64,000 nucleotides of DNA from JBEVJK01 sp963791325 (GCA_963791325.1 CAWBRU010000019.1:124001-188000); one strand, 5' to 3'; counted from the first letter of the stretch, positions 9,251 to 18,086 are shown. Notes: generated by a model from the sequence alone, not told the origin. Program-made: numbers and translations.

Positions 9251-10257
9251 ACCCGCTGCCGTCGGTCCTGTGCGGCGCCATTGCGCTGGTCTTGACCTGC
9301 CTATTCACGTTCCAAGCTGCCGCACACGAGATCCGGCCTGCCTACCTCGAAGTGACCGAGACCGCGCCCGACCGCTACGACATCACCTGGCGCACGCCGC
9401 TGTTGTCGGGCATGCGCCTGCCGGTCGTTCTGTCGCTGCCGGCTCAGAGCAGGAACCTTGCCCTGCCGACGGTTCTGGAGCGTTCGGACTCGCTCATCGA
9501 GCATCGCCGGGTCGAGATCCCCGGCGGCCTTCCGGGCGCGCACCTGGAGTTCGTCGGGCTCGAATCGACCATCACCGACGTGCTGGTGCGGATGTCGTTC
9601 CTCGATGGACGACGGATGACGGACATGGTTCACCCATCACGTCCGTATCTGGAGGTGGGCGAGACCCGCGGCTGGCAGGCCGTCGCCTCGCTCTATGTCG
9701 AGGAAGGCGTGCGGCACATTCTCGGCGGCTTCGACCATCTGCTCTTCGTCTTCGGATTGATGCTGCTGGTGAGAAGCCGCTGGATGCTGCTCAAGACAAT
9801 CACGGCCTTTACCGTGGCGCACAGCCTGACCTTGGCCGCAGCGACGTTCGGCTTGATCCACATTCCGGCGCAACCGCTCAACGCAGCCATTGCGCTGTCG
9901 ATCCTGCTCCTGGGCGTCGAGGTCATCAAGTCACAGCGTGGCGACACCAGCCTCGCCATCCGGCAGCCCTGGGCGGTGGCCTTCGCCTTCGGCCTGCTCC
10001 ACGGCCTCGGTTTCGCCAGTGGCCTCAGCCTGATCGGCCTGCCTCCGTCCGACATCCCGCTGGCCCTCGTCTCCTTCAACATCGGCGTCGAGATTGGCCA
10101 GCTGCTGTTCGTCGGCGTCATGTTGATGGTGGGGTTCAGCCTTGGCCAATTGCGCATCCGCGGGCCGGAATTCGTGATGCGCGCGCCGACTTACCTGGTC
10201 GGTTGCCTCGGAGCCTATTGGACGATCGATCGGATTGTGGCGCTCGGAGCTGGATGA
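9247..10257 (+). CDS. HupE/UreJ-like membrane protein with N-terminal extracytoplasmic domain
   Basis: This is a 336-residue protein starting at a GTG that overlaps the PPIase stop. The signal segment ends near FQAAAHEIRPAYLEV. About 140 residues of beta-rich extracytoplasmic domain follow, then about six membrane helices of the HupE/UreJ_2 type. The hallmark HILGGFDHLLFVFGL carries the G-x-D-H metal motif, and FGLLHGLGFASGL is also typical. HupE and UreJ are nickel/cobalt permeases or accessory proteins, so metal import is a reasonable guess, but no substrate can be read from sequence. It is the first of three consecutive HupE-like genes. Confidence 0.85.
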   Translation: MNPLPSVLCGAIALVLTCLFTFQAAAHEIRPAYLEVTETAPDRYDITWRTPLLSGMRLPVVLSLPAQSRNLALPTVLERSDSLIEHRRVEIPGGLPGAHLEFVGLESTITDVLVRMSFLDGRRMTDMVHPSRPYLEVGETRGWQAVASLYVEEGVRHILGGFDHLLFVFGLMLLVRSRWMLLKTITAFTVAHSLTLAAATFGLIHIPAQPLNAAIALSILLLGVEVIKSQRGDTSLAIRQPWAVAFAFGLLHGLGFASGLSLIGLPPSDIPLALVSFNIGVEIGQLLFVGVMLMVGFSLGQLRIRGPEFVMRAPTYLVGCLGAYWTIDRIVALGAG

Positions 10258-10312
10258 GATGCACATGCATGTCGGACCTGTCGCGGCAGCGCCGAGCGAA
10301 GGCGGCAGACAA

Positions 10313-10921
10313 ATGGGCGTCGGCGACGGCCCGAGGCGAATTCGGCAGACAGTGCTGATCGCCATGGCGCTCACGCTTGTTGCCGGTGAAGCGTTCGCCC
10401 ACTCCGGACATGGGGACGGCACGGGATTTGCAAATGGCTTCCTTCATCCGATCTTCGGACCGGACCATGTCATCGCGATGGTCGCGGTCGGGCTTTGGGG
10501 CGTTTTCCTGGGTGCGCCGGCGATCTGGGTCCTGCCCATCGTCTTTCCGCTTGTCATGGCGTTCGGCGGTGTTCTCGGCATCCTGCACGTTCCCTTGCCG
10601 GCCGTGGAAACAGGCATTGCTCTCTCGGCCATCGTGCTCGGTCTCTGCGTGGCCTTCGCCCTCAAGCCGCCGCTGTGGACGGCGATCATCATTGTCGGAG
10701 TATTCGCCGTCTTTCACGGTCATGCGCATGGTGCCGAGATGCCCGAGACGAGCGATGCCCTGTCGTTTGCCCTCGGGTTCGTCATCGCGACCGGCTTGCT
10801 TCATCTTTGCGGCATCGCGTTCGGCTTTCTCGCCCGCTGGCCGGTCGGGGCCCTGGCGGTGCGCGCGGCCGGCGGCCTCATCGCGATCGCCGGCGGCGCC
10901 TATCTTTCCGGGTTCGCGTAA
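10313..10921 (+). CDS. HupE/UreJ family protein, second copy
   Basis: This protein has about 202 residues, with a signal segment ending GEAFAHSGHGDG and six hydrophobic helices. HPIFGPDHVIAMVAVGLWG is the canonical HupE motif (H-P-x-x-G-x-D-H). FHGHAHGAEMPE in the middle is the second histidine-rich family motif. These residues are expected to bind nickel or cobalt in the membrane. The start is uncertain: the ATG at 10,313 gives a normal signal peptide, while the ATG at 10,259, just after the previous stop, would add 18 residues. The stop overlaps the next start by one base (TAATG). Confidence 0.85.
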   Translation: MGVGDGPRRIRQTVLIAMALTLVAGEAFAHSGHGDGTGFANGFLHPIFGPDHVIAMVAVGLWGVFLGAPAIWVLPIVFPLVMAFGGVLGILHVPLPAVETGIALSAIVLGLCVAFALKPPLWTAIIIVGVFAVFHGHAHGAEMPETSDALSFALGFVIATGLLHLCGIAFGFLARWPVGALAVRAAGGLIAIAGGAYLSGFA

Positions 10922-11526
10922 TGCGGAAGAGGTCGGCGGAAGTCTCCCTGGGGTTACTGGCTGCCGCCACGACGGTTGCCGACGCGCACACTCCCTTCAA
11001 GGGAGCCAACGCTTTCTATACGGGCCTGCTCCATCCGGTCGTCGTGCCTTCCGAAGCGCTTGCCGTTGTTGCTCTTGCTTTGCTGTTCGGAACCTCCGGG
11101 GCGCTCGCCAGCCGCCTCGGCCTTGCGCTCTTTGCAACCGGGCTGCTCATCGGCCTCTGCTGCGGTCAGCTGGCACTGGCAGTGCCGGGTTGGACAACGC
11201 CGGCCCTGCTGGCGGTGGCCCTCCTCATGGCAATCATCGTCACGACAGGCCTTAGATCGCCCCCCGGTTTGGCGGCCGTGGTCGCTGTTGTCACCGGAGC
11301 GATCGTCGGATTGGACGCTTTGCCCGATGCTTCTTCGGGCCGTGATATCTGGCTTGGCAGTGCTGCAACAATCCTCGGCGGGCTCATCGTCGCCGTCATC
11401 GTTTCGGGGCTGATCGTCAACGGTCGCCAACACTGGCAGCGGATCGCAATACGTGTCGCGGGATCCTGGATTACGGCGAGTGCGGTGCTCTATTTCGCCT
11501 GGCTGTTTGCGACACATCAAAGCTGA
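10921..11526 (+). CDS. HupE/UreJ-like protein, third copy, metal motif altered
   Basis: This is a 201-residue protein with an N-terminal signal segment ending VADAHTPFKG and about six hydrophobic helices. It aligns by position and size with the two preceding HupE-like proteins. Where they have G-x-D-H after the conserved HP, it reads LLHPVVVPSEALAVVAL, so the aspartate and histidine are missing. The second histidine motif is also absent. It may be a non-binding partner subunit. Its start overlaps the preceding stop, so the pair is translationally coupled. The assignment rests on context and topology more than on motifs. Confidence 0.7.
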   Translation: MRKRSAEVSLGLLAAATTVADAHTPFKGANAFYTGLLHPVVVPSEALAVVALALLFGTSGALASRLGLALFATGLLIGLCCGQLALAVPGWTTPALLAVALLMAIIVTTGLRSPPGLAAVVAVVTGAIVGLDALPDASSGRDIWLGSAATILGGLIVAVIVSGLIVNGRQHWQRIAIRVAGSWITASAVLYFAWLFATHQS

Positions 11527-11534
11527 GAAGCACG

Positions 11535-11564
11535 CTGCCTAGGTCAGGCAGACAGCCATTTTTT
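11535..11564. terminator. Candidate terminator between convergent genes
   Basis: A six-base stem (CTGCCT / AGGCAG) with a five-base loop lies at 11,535-11,551, followed at 11,559-11,564 by six T residues. It sits in the 66-base gap between the convergent HupE cluster and the ribokinase gene. The stem is short and the T-run is seven bases away from it, so confidence is moderate. Confidence 0.45.
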
Positions 11565-11592
11565 CCGGCGACGGGGACAGAAGAAAAACGCT

Positions 11593-12471
11593 CTATCCAG
11601 CCGGTGCGGAAACGTGGTTCGCTGCTGCGGCATTTGCGGTCTCAAGGCATTCTCTGAGCGATTGCTTCAGCGCCATTGCGTGTGCAAGGGCACCGACGAA
11701 GGCGTCGCCTGCGCCGTGAGTGCTGACCAATTTTACCGGCAGGGCAGGAAGGCTGACCGGAGGTTCTCCGCGCTTCAGTCCGACCACGCCGTCACCCCCG
11801 GCCGTCACCACGACGGTTTGAAACCGGTCTATCAAACCCGCGGCAGCCCGTGCGGCACTCTTCAAGTCGGACACGGGCACACCGCTCAATTCCTCCGCCT
11901 CGATCGCATTGACGACGAGGACATCGATCAGCGAAGCAAACTCTTCCGAGAGTGGCCGATATGGTGCCGCGTTGACACAGACCGAAGCCCCTGCCGTCCT
12001 GGCCGCTCGTGCAGCTTCGATGTTGCTGGTCTCCGGCATTTCATTTTGCAGCACAACCACTTGGGCACCCTTCCAGAGCTGCTTGCTGGTGATCAGCGCC
12101 GCGTCAACCTTGAGGTTCGCCCCGGACACGATGACGGCGCCGTAATCGCCGCTTGCATCCGATATCGCCACGCTCATGCCCGAGCCCGTTCCACGCAAAA
12201 CGGACACGTGCGACGCATCGACCCCCGACTCGCCCAGCGCCTTCAACAGGAACTTGCCGAAATCGTCGTCCCCCACGGCGCCGGCCATGCGTGCATCGGC
12301 ACCCGCCTTGGCTGCGGCAACGGCCTGATTGCCGCCCTTCCCCCCGAATTTCGGGCGCCACGCGTGGCCCGTCACCGTCTCGCCTTTTCTCGGTCGCCTG
12401 GGCGCGTCGACCATGATGTCGAAATGCAGGCTTCCCACGACGACAACGGCAGGACGTTGGTTCCGGCTCAT
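11593..12471 (-). CDS. Ribokinase-like PfkB family sugar kinase
   Basis: This 292-residue kinase has both PfkB signatures. The N-terminal one is GGKGGNQAVAAAKAG, and the C-terminal one is VSTHGAGDAFVGALAHAM, with the catalytic aspartate in GAGD. It should phosphorylate a sugar imported by the adjacent ABC transporter, using ATP. Its start overlaps the stop of the RpiR-type regulator by four bases. It is the last gene of a six-gene minus-strand operon. The substrate is unknown. A pentose, or a rare hexose as in the allose operon of E. coli with its RpiR regulator, is plausible. Confidence 0.9.
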   Translation of the reverse strand: MSRNQRPAVVVVGSLHFDIMVDAPRRPRKGETVTGHAWRPKFGGKGGNQAVAAAKAGADARMAGAVGDDDFGKFLLKALGESGVDASHVSVLRGTGSGMSVAISDASGDYGAVIVSGANLKVDAALITSKQLWKGAQVVVLQNEMPETSNIEAARAARTAGASVCVNAAPYRPLSEEFASLIDVLVVNAIEAEELSGVPVSDLKSAARAAAGLIDRFQTVVVTAGGDGVVGLKRGEPPVSLPALPVKLVSTHGAGDAFVGALAHAMALKQSLRECLETANAAAANHVSAPAG

Positions 12472-13337
12472 ACCGTCCGCCGCTTGCTCGTTACGGCGTC
12501 CATCGTGGCCGCCAAGTTCCGTTCGGCAGCTTCGAAATCGCGTTGGGCGACTGCCGCGAACACCGCATCGAAAATGACCAGTTGTGCAATGCGGGCCGCG
12601 GCGTTCTCCCCCAGGAGAGGCGAGCCTTGCGCCGTTGAGCAGAGCACCACGTCGGCAAGCTTGGCGAGCGGCGATGTCGCATAATTCGTCAGGGCAATGG
12701 TGCGGGCGCCGCGCCGGCGCGCGAGTTCGATAGGCTCGAGAACCGCGGCGGTCGACCCCGAGTGGGAAAAGGCAATCGCGATGTCACCTTCGGTCAAGAG
12801 TGCCGCCGACATCAGCATCATATGTGCATCATCGAAGACGTTGGTCCGGATGCCGATCCGCAGAAACTTGTGGGAGACGTCCCTGGCGATCTGCGCCGAG
12901 CCGCCGATACCGTAGAAATCGCGCTGGCGCGCATGAAAGATCAGGTCCGCCGCGCGCTCGAATGCTTCCGGATCAAAGATCGACAAGGTCTCCTCAAGGG
13001 CGTGCAGCGAGGTGCGGAAGACCTTTTCCGCGATGCCGCGCCCGGTGTCGTCGGGCGACAGTTCCTGATGCAGTTCGGCCGTGGGCAACCGGTTGTAGCC
13101 GTCCAGTGCGGATCGAAAATCCTTGAAGCCGGCAAAGCCGAGTTTCTTGGCGATCTTGATGATCATCGCTTCCGACACACCGGCATCGTCGGCCACGGTC
13201 TTCAGCGGGATGGTCGCATCAAAGTCGCGGCGCCCAAGGATCATGTCGACCACACGTGCTTCCAGAGGGGTGAGATGGGGCATCATCATGCGGATGCGTG
13301 GCCCCACCGTCCTGGGATCGCTGAAGGATATGTTCAT
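12468..13337 (-). CDS. RpiR/MurR family transcriptional regulator
   Basis: This regulator has 289 residues. The N-terminal HTH_6 domain spans about residues 15-90, with the recognition region DDAGVSEAMIIKIAKKLGF. The SIS domain spans about 125-260 (FYGIGGSAQIARDVSHKFL and IAFSHSGSTAAVLEPIELAR) and binds a phosphosugar effector. I chose the ATG at 13,337 because it overlaps the permease stop by four bases, and the longer frame upstream is antisense-like. Its place between transport and kinase genes suggests it senses the phosphorylated product of the kinase and controls the operon, possibly through the palindromes at 18,033-18,086. Confidence 0.92.
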   Translation of the reverse strand: MNISFSDPRTVGPRIRMMMPHLTPLEARVVDMILGRRDFDATIPLKTVADDAGVSEAMIIKIAKKLGFAGFKDFRSALDGYNRLPTAELHQELSPDDTGRGIAEKVFRTSLHALEETLSIFDPEAFERAADLIFHARQRDFYGIGGSAQIARDVSHKFLRIGIRTNVFDDAHMMLMSAALLTEGDIAIAFSHSGSTAAVLEPIELARRRGARTIALTNYATSPLAKLADVVLCSTAQGSPLLGENAAARIAQLVIFDAVFAAVAQRDFEAAERNLAATMDAVTSKRRTV

Positions 13338-14308
13338 TCTCGGCCTCGGGTCGCGCGATCGATCAGCATCGCGACGAGGATTATAAGGCCAGTCGCCAGC
13401 AGTTGGTAGAACGCCTGGACGTTGAGGAGCGTCAGGCCGTTGCGCAGGCTGCCGAGGATGATGGCGCCGAGCAGCGTGCCGACGATCGAACCTTTGCCGC
13501 CCATGAGCGAAGCGCCGCCGATGGCCGCCGCCGCGATCGCATCGAGTTCCCAAAGATTGCCGAGCGTCGGGTCGGCGGCACCCAGACGTCCGACGAGAAT
13601 GAGGCCGGCAACCGATGCCAACCCACCGGAGATGACATAGCTCGCGATTTTGGTCATGGCGACGGGGACGCCGGCGATGCGCGAGGCTTCCTGATTGCCG
13701 CCGACCGCAAGAAAATACTCGCCGAGGGGCGTCTTGTTGAGCACCACCCAGACGGTCAGCGCAAGCACGCCGACGATGAGGACGGGGCTGGGCACGCCGA
13801 GAAGCGACGAATTGGTCAGCGCGCGGTACGCCGGTGGAATGCCGAAGATGGGGTTGCCGCCGGTGTAGATCAGCGCCAACGCACGGTAGAGCGACAGCGT
13901 TCCCAGCGTAACGATGAAGGGTTGGAGGCCGCCATACGCCACCAGCAGGCCGTTCATGCCGCCGGCGGCCATGCCGACCAGGAGGGCAACGGGAATAGCG
14001 AGGAAGATCGGCACCCCAACAGACATCAGCACCGCCACCGTGACGGCCGCAATCGCCGCCGTCGGGCCAACCGACAGGTCGATGCCGCCGGCGATGATGA
14101 CGAGCGTCATGCCCAGCGCGACGCAGGCGTTGATCGAGGATTGCTGCAGGATGTTGAGGATATTCTGCTCAGTCAGGAAATTGGGTGTGAGGATCGAGAA
14201 CACCACCACGATCACGAGCAGGCCGAACACCGTGCCGGCATCTCGGATGCCCACCGGCAAAGCGAGCTTCTTCGGAGTGGGCAGAGCAGGGCTATGAGAT
14301 GTGGACAT
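13334..14308 (-). CDS. Sugar ABC transporter permease, RbsC type
   Basis: This is a 324-residue inner-membrane permease with eight to ten hydrophobic segments. The region containing VIIAGGIDLSVGPTAAIAAV is the typical RbsC/AraH motif. It would form the channel with the RbsA-like ATPase encoded three bases upstream. Homologues act as homodimers. FLAVGGNQEASRIAGVPV matches the cytoplasmic coupling-loop region. It overlaps the downstream RpiR gene by four bases. Confidence 0.94.
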   Translation of the reverse strand: MSTSHSPALPTPKKLALPVGIRDAGTVFGLLVIVVVFSILTPNFLTEQNILNILQQSSINACVALGMTLVIIAGGIDLSVGPTAAIAAVTVAVLMSVGVPIFLAIPVALLVGMAAGGMNGLLVAYGGLQPFIVTLGTLSLYRALALIYTGGNPIFGIPPAYRALTNSSLLGVPSPVLIVGVLALTVWVVLNKTPLGEYFLAVGGNQEASRIAGVPVAMTKIASYVISGGLASVAGLILVGRLGAADPTLGNLWELDAIAAAAIGGASLMGGKGSIVGTLLGAIILGSLRNGLTLLNVQAFYQLLATGLIILVAMLIDRATRGRE

Positions 14309-14311
14309 GGT

Positions 14312-15844
14312 TTAGGACCTTAAGGCAGGGGTGGCTTGGGACGAGCGTTCCGATTGCGGCACTGCCAAAGCGACGATCGCTTCCTCGCTCAGCGCATCAT
14401 GTTCGAGAACGCCGGCAATGCGTCCCTCGCGCATGACGAGCACACGGTCGGCAACGCGGAGGATTTCGGGCAGCTCGGACGAGACGACGATCATGGACCG
14501 GCCTTCGGCCGCGAGCCGCTCGATGAGTGCGTAGATTTCCGCCTTCGCTCCGACGTCAATGCCGCGCGTCGGCTCGTCAAACAGGAAGATGCGAGCACCT
14601 GCGGCGATCCAGCGGCCGATGATCGCTTTCTGCTGGTTGCCGCCGGAAAACTGGCCTATCGGCCGTTCGATATTGAGCGGCCGCAAGTTGAGGTCCTGCA
14701 TCAGCGCTTGGCTTTCCCGGGCGGACGCTCGTCTGCGCACGAAGCCGAAGCGCGAGAAGCGCCGCATCGATGACAGGACGATATTGCTGCGGATCGAGCG
14801 ACGGGCGACGATGCCCTCGCGCTTGCGCTCTTCGGGCAGCAGCCCGAAACCCGATGCGATCGCCGCGCGGGGTTTGCCCAGCGGCAGCGATTTGCCTTCC
14901 AAGCGGATCTCGCCGGCGTCCGGCCGATCGACGCCGGCGATGAGCCGAAGGAGTTCGGTCCGTCCCGCGCCAACCAGCCCGGAGATGCCCAGCACCTCGC
15001 CGCGCCGAAGCATGAAGCTGGCATCCTTGACCGCCGTACCGCGGCTCAGGCCCGAGACTTCGAGCACGACTTCCCTGGTGGCGAAGCCTTTGTGCGTCGC
15101 GGCCGCCAACTCGCGCCCGACCATCCGCGCGATCACCGCGCTCTCGGACGTTTCCTTCATTACGACGTCGGTCACCTTGCGTCCGTCGCGCAGGATGGTC
15201 GCCGTGTCGCAGACCCGGAATACCTCATCCATTTTGTGCGAGACGTAGATGATCGAGACGCCCTTCGATGCGAGTTCCGCAATCAGCAGCGCAAGCCGTT
15301 CGAACTCGGCCGGTGTCAGGCTCGAGGTCGGCTCGTCCATGGCGAGAACCTTGGCGTCCTCCATCATGGCGCGCGCAATCTCGATAATCTGCCGCTGCGC
15401 GACCTTCAGGGTTTTGATCGGCGCGGCCGGATCAATGGATGTGTCCAACGGCGCAAGCGCCTCGGCGGCGGCCTGCTCCTGATCCCGCCGCGCGACGAAC
15501 AGGCCGCCGGCCGTCTTGAGAGGCCGCCCGAGAAACATGTTCTGGGCCACCGACAGCTCCGGAACGTGCTGCAGCTCCTGATGGATCATGGCAATGCCCG
15601 CTCGCCTGGCAGCGACCGGGCCGTTGCCGGTCAGCCGCACGCCGTCGACCTCGACGTGGCCGGACGACGGCTGAAAAACGCCCGAAAGAACGTTGAGCAG
15701 CGTCGACTTGCCGGCGCCGTTCTCGCCGAGCAGGCCATGGACGCTGCCGGCTTTGACGGTCATGTCGACGCCGTCCAGGGCACGCACCGGTCCGAAGCTC
15801 TTGCCGATCCCAACCAGCCTCAGCCGGTCCGCGGTCGCATTCAT
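14312..15844 (-). CDS. Sugar ABC transporter ATP-binding protein, RbsA/MglA type
   Basis: This is a 510-residue protein with two fused nucleotide-binding domains. The first has GENGAGKSTLLNVLSG and LAMDEPTSSLTP. The second has GLVGAGRTELLRLIAG, FSGGNQQKAIIGRW and FLFDEPTRGIDVG. As in RbsA, the second Walker A is degenerate (GAGRT). It powers import of the sugar delivered by the adjacent binding protein. The ATG at 15,844 has GGAGGATC just upstream. It is separated from the binding-protein gene by 68 bases and from the permease by three. Confidence 0.95.
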   Translation of the reverse strand: MNATADRLRLVGIGKSFGPVRALDGVDMTVKAGSVHGLLGENGAGKSTLLNVLSGVFQPSSGHVEVDGVRLTGNGPVAARRAGIAMIHQELQHVPELSVAQNMFLGRPLKTAGGLFVARRDQEQAAAEALAPLDTSIDPAAPIKTLKVAQRQIIEIARAMMEDAKVLAMDEPTSSLTPAEFERLALLIAELASKGVSIIYVSHKMDEVFRVCDTATILRDGRKVTDVVMKETSESAVIARMVGRELAAATHKGFATREVVLEVSGLSRGTAVKDASFMLRRGEVLGISGLVGAGRTELLRLIAGVDRPDAGEIRLEGKSLPLGKPRAAIASGFGLLPEERKREGIVARRSIRSNIVLSSMRRFSRFGFVRRRASARESQALMQDLNLRPLNIERPIGQFSGGNQQKAIIGRWIAAGARIFLFDEPTRGIDVGAKAEIYALIERLAAEGRSMIVVSSELPEILRVADRVLVMREGRIAGVLEHDALSEEAIVALAVPQSERSSQATPALRS

Positions 15845-15912
15845 GTCGATCCTCCTCCCGAAGAAGTTCTGTCATCGAGGGGACCGGCCTGCGGACCGGT
15901 CCCCGCCCATGA

Positions 15913-16968
15913 TCACTCTGTGGGCTGAGCGAGCAGCACCTTGCGCAGTTCGTCACCCTTCACCGAATAGGTGTCCACGTTGTCCTTGGTAATCAGCGCC
16001 TGCGGGGTCGAAACCACGCGCGGCAGCGGCTGCTTGCCGAGCAGGCGCAGCGCGGCTTCCATACCGACTTCGCCGGTGAGCACCGGGAAGGAGTCCACCG
16101 TGCCGGTCAGTTCGCCTGCCTTGATCGACGCATAGGCATCCGAGATGCCGTCGGTGCCGAACACGACAACCTTGTCCTGCAGGTTCGCTGCCTTTACCGC
16201 CTCGACGACGCCGAGCGCCATGCCGTCATTGTTGGCGTAGAAACCGACCAGGTCGGGGTTCTGCTGGAGGATGGTCGCTGCGTTGTCGTAGGCGAGCTGA
16301 CGGTCCCAGTTGCCTGGAACGCTCGCCACGACGGTGAACTTGCCTCCTTCCGTGACGGTCTCGGTGAAGCCTTTGGTGCGCTGCCCGGCGGCGAACACGC
16401 CGGCCTGACCTTCGATGACCGCGACCTTGCCGCCTTCGGGGCGGTTCTTCAGGAACCATTTGGCGACGCGCACCCCGTTGTCGCGCTGTACGTTGCCGAC
16501 ATAGTGCGTCACGCTCGGGATGACGGCATCGTTGACGTTGATCACCGGAATGCCCTTGGCCTCTGCGGATTCGAGTGCCGGCTGCAGGTTGTTGTCGGTC
16601 TGCGGCGAGAACAGGAGAGCGTTGAAACCCTGCGAAATAAGGTTCTCGGCTGTAGACAGCTGGCCGAGCTGATCGCCCTCGCTCGAGGCGGCCTGATAGA
16701 CGACCTCGACGCCGGCCTTCTTCGCGGCGTTCTGGTAGCCCTCGCCGAGGCTGCGCCAGTATTCGTTGGTGAGCGTCTTGGAGACCCCGCCGATCTTGGT
16801 GCCCTGGGGCGCGGCCGGCACATCACCGAACTTGGCCTGCAGCTGCGACCAGTCGATGCGATCCTTTTCCGTATCCGAGTTGAGCGGCGCGAGATCTTGA
16901 GCATGAGCGAAGCCGGCCAGCAGCGCGAAAGCGCATCCGGCGGCCAGGGATTTCAGGCGAAAAGACAT
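15913..16968 (-). CDS. Periplasmic sugar-binding protein, RbsB type
   Basis: This 351-residue protein has a signal peptide ending AGFAHAQDLAP. It is a type I periplasmic binding fold: KIGGVSKTLTNEYWRSLGEG begins the first lobe, NALLFSPQTDNN marks the ligand pocket, and FYANNDGMALGVVEAVKAA and VVFGTDGISDAYASIKAG lie in the second lobe. It delivers the sugar to the RbsA/RbsC-like transporter downstream. The ATG at 16,968 has GGAGGAAC upstream. The ligand cannot be named from sequence. Confidence 0.94.
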   Translation of the reverse strand: MSFRLKSLAAGCAFALLAGFAHAQDLAPLNSDTEKDRIDWSQLQAKFGDVPAAPQGTKIGGVSKTLTNEYWRSLGEGYQNAAKKAGVEVVYQAASSEGDQLGQLSTAENLISQGFNALLFSPQTDNNLQPALESAEAKGIPVINVNDAVIPSVTHYVGNVQRDNGVRVAKWFLKNRPEGGKVAVIEGQAGVFAAGQRTKGFTETVTEGGKFTVVASVPGNWDRQLAYDNAATILQQNPDLVGFYANNDGMALGVVEAVKAANLQDKVVVFGTDGISDAYASIKAGELTGTVDSFPVLTGEVGMEAALRLLGKQPLPRVVSTPQALITKDNVDTYSVKGDELRKVLLAQPTE

Positions 16969-17020
16969 GGAGTTCCTCCGTGGATAGGCCGGATATTCGC
17001 GTCCGGCGCGCGACCGTCGA

Positions 17021-18007
17021 TCAGTTGCTGCCGATCAAGGCTTCGTTGACGATTCTTTGGCTGGCGACGGCATCCTGCCGTTCAAGGGCCTCACCGAGCC
17101 GGTTATCGCCGTCCAGGCGATCGGCGACCGCAAGCAGGCGATCGACCGTGGCGATGTTGGCTTCGCATTCGGCCACCGGATCGAGGCCGCTCACATCGGG
17201 AAAGGTGTCGAAGTAAAGGGCGCCGTCATATCCGTCCTGGCGGATCTGGCGCAAAAGCTCGAGGGTCGAGCGCAGATGCACGGCGCCGACCATGAGCCCA
17301 TCGTCGCGCTTGGCATAGGCATCGTTCAGGTGGACGCCGAGCAGCTTGGCCCGGCGATGGATCAGATGTGCCGCGAAAGCGGGCTGTTCGCCGGCATAGA
17401 GCGAATGGGCGAAGTCCATGGTGACGCCGAGATTCGGCGCGCCGGCATCGGCGATCGCCAGCAGGGTCGTCGCCGCGTCGCGCAGCAGGCTTTGCGCGCG
17501 AGGCTCGTCCGGCTTGTACTCGATGCTGATCAGGCACTCGGGATCGTGCTCGGCAACCTCGCGGATGCCCTCGATTTCCCATTCCCAAGCCTGCCCATAA
17601 TCGAGCTGGAAATTGTAGTCGAAGCCGTCCTGACCGAGCCAGATCGTCATCAGCGGCGCCCCCATCGCGCGCGCCGCGTCAATGCCGCGCTTCGTCAGTT
17701 CAATCGCTTCACGCCTCACGGATTTCTCCGGATTTGTGAAGGCGCCGCGCTTAAAGCCAGAATGGGTGTAGTAGCGCATGGCGAGACCGTTGATCGACAG
17801 TCCGAGGTCGCGGATGCGCTGGCCCAGCACCTTCGGCGCTTCGCTCACATGGTCGGGAAAATTGAGATCGACGTCCGTCAGACCCTTTACTGTCGCCGCG
17901 CGCTCGACCATTTGCAACATGGTCGGCTTGCGCTGCAGATCCGGCCAAAACAGCTGCGGGGCCGATCCGAACGAGTTCAGGCGGGTAGCAAATCGCGAGG
18001 TGGTCAC
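17021..18007 (-). CDS. Sugar phosphate isomerase/epimerase-like TIM-barrel protein
   Basis: This 328-residue protein belongs to the xylose isomerase-like TIM barrel superfamily (AP_endonuc_2). Metal-binding candidates are the glutamate in CLISIEYKPDEPRAQ, the aspartate in LGVTMDFAHSLYAGEQ, the histidine and aspartate in LLGVHLNDAYAKRDDG and the terminal acid in ALYFDTFPD. These match the usual E-D-H-E/D metal set. It probably isomerises or epimerises the imported sugar before phosphorylation. The GTG at 18,007 is used because AAGG lies just upstream and the operator-like region begins soon after. It is the first gene of the six-gene operon. Confidence 0.85.
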   Translation of the reverse strand: MTTSRFATRLNSFGSAPQLFWPDLQRKPTMLQMVERAATVKGLTDVDLNFPDHVSEAPKVLGQRIRDLGLSINGLAMRYYTHSGFKRGAFTNPEKSVRREAIELTKRGIDAARAMGAPLMTIWLGQDGFDYNFQLDYGQAWEWEIEGIREVAEHDPECLISIEYKPDEPRAQSLLRDAATTLLAIADAGAPNLGVTMDFAHSLYAGEQPAFAAHLIHRRAKLLGVHLNDAYAKRDDGLMVGAVHLRSTLELLRQIRQDGYDGALYFDTFPDVSGLDPVAECEANIATVDRLLAVADRLDGDNRLGEALERQDAVASQRIVNEALIGSN

Positions 18008-18032
18008 GGGCGGCCTTCACGGGTAGAGCAAG

Positions 18033-18086
18033 TTGACAGGCGGTTAATGACTTCACGTCAAATCATAAACCTGTGAGTTCTGTCAA
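18033..18086 (-). promoter_or_regulatory. Palindromic operator/promoter region of the sugar operon
   Basis: Upstream of the operon a seven-base inverted repeat TTGACAG ... CTGTCAA (18,033-18,039 and 18,080-18,086) flanks an inner palindrome TGAC-TTCAC-GTCA (18,048-18,060). On the operon's strand the outer arm supplies a consensus TTGACA -35 box (18,086-18,081). No well-spaced -10 box was found. The nested symmetry suits binding of a dimeric RpiR regulator. That link is inference. Confidence 0.5.
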
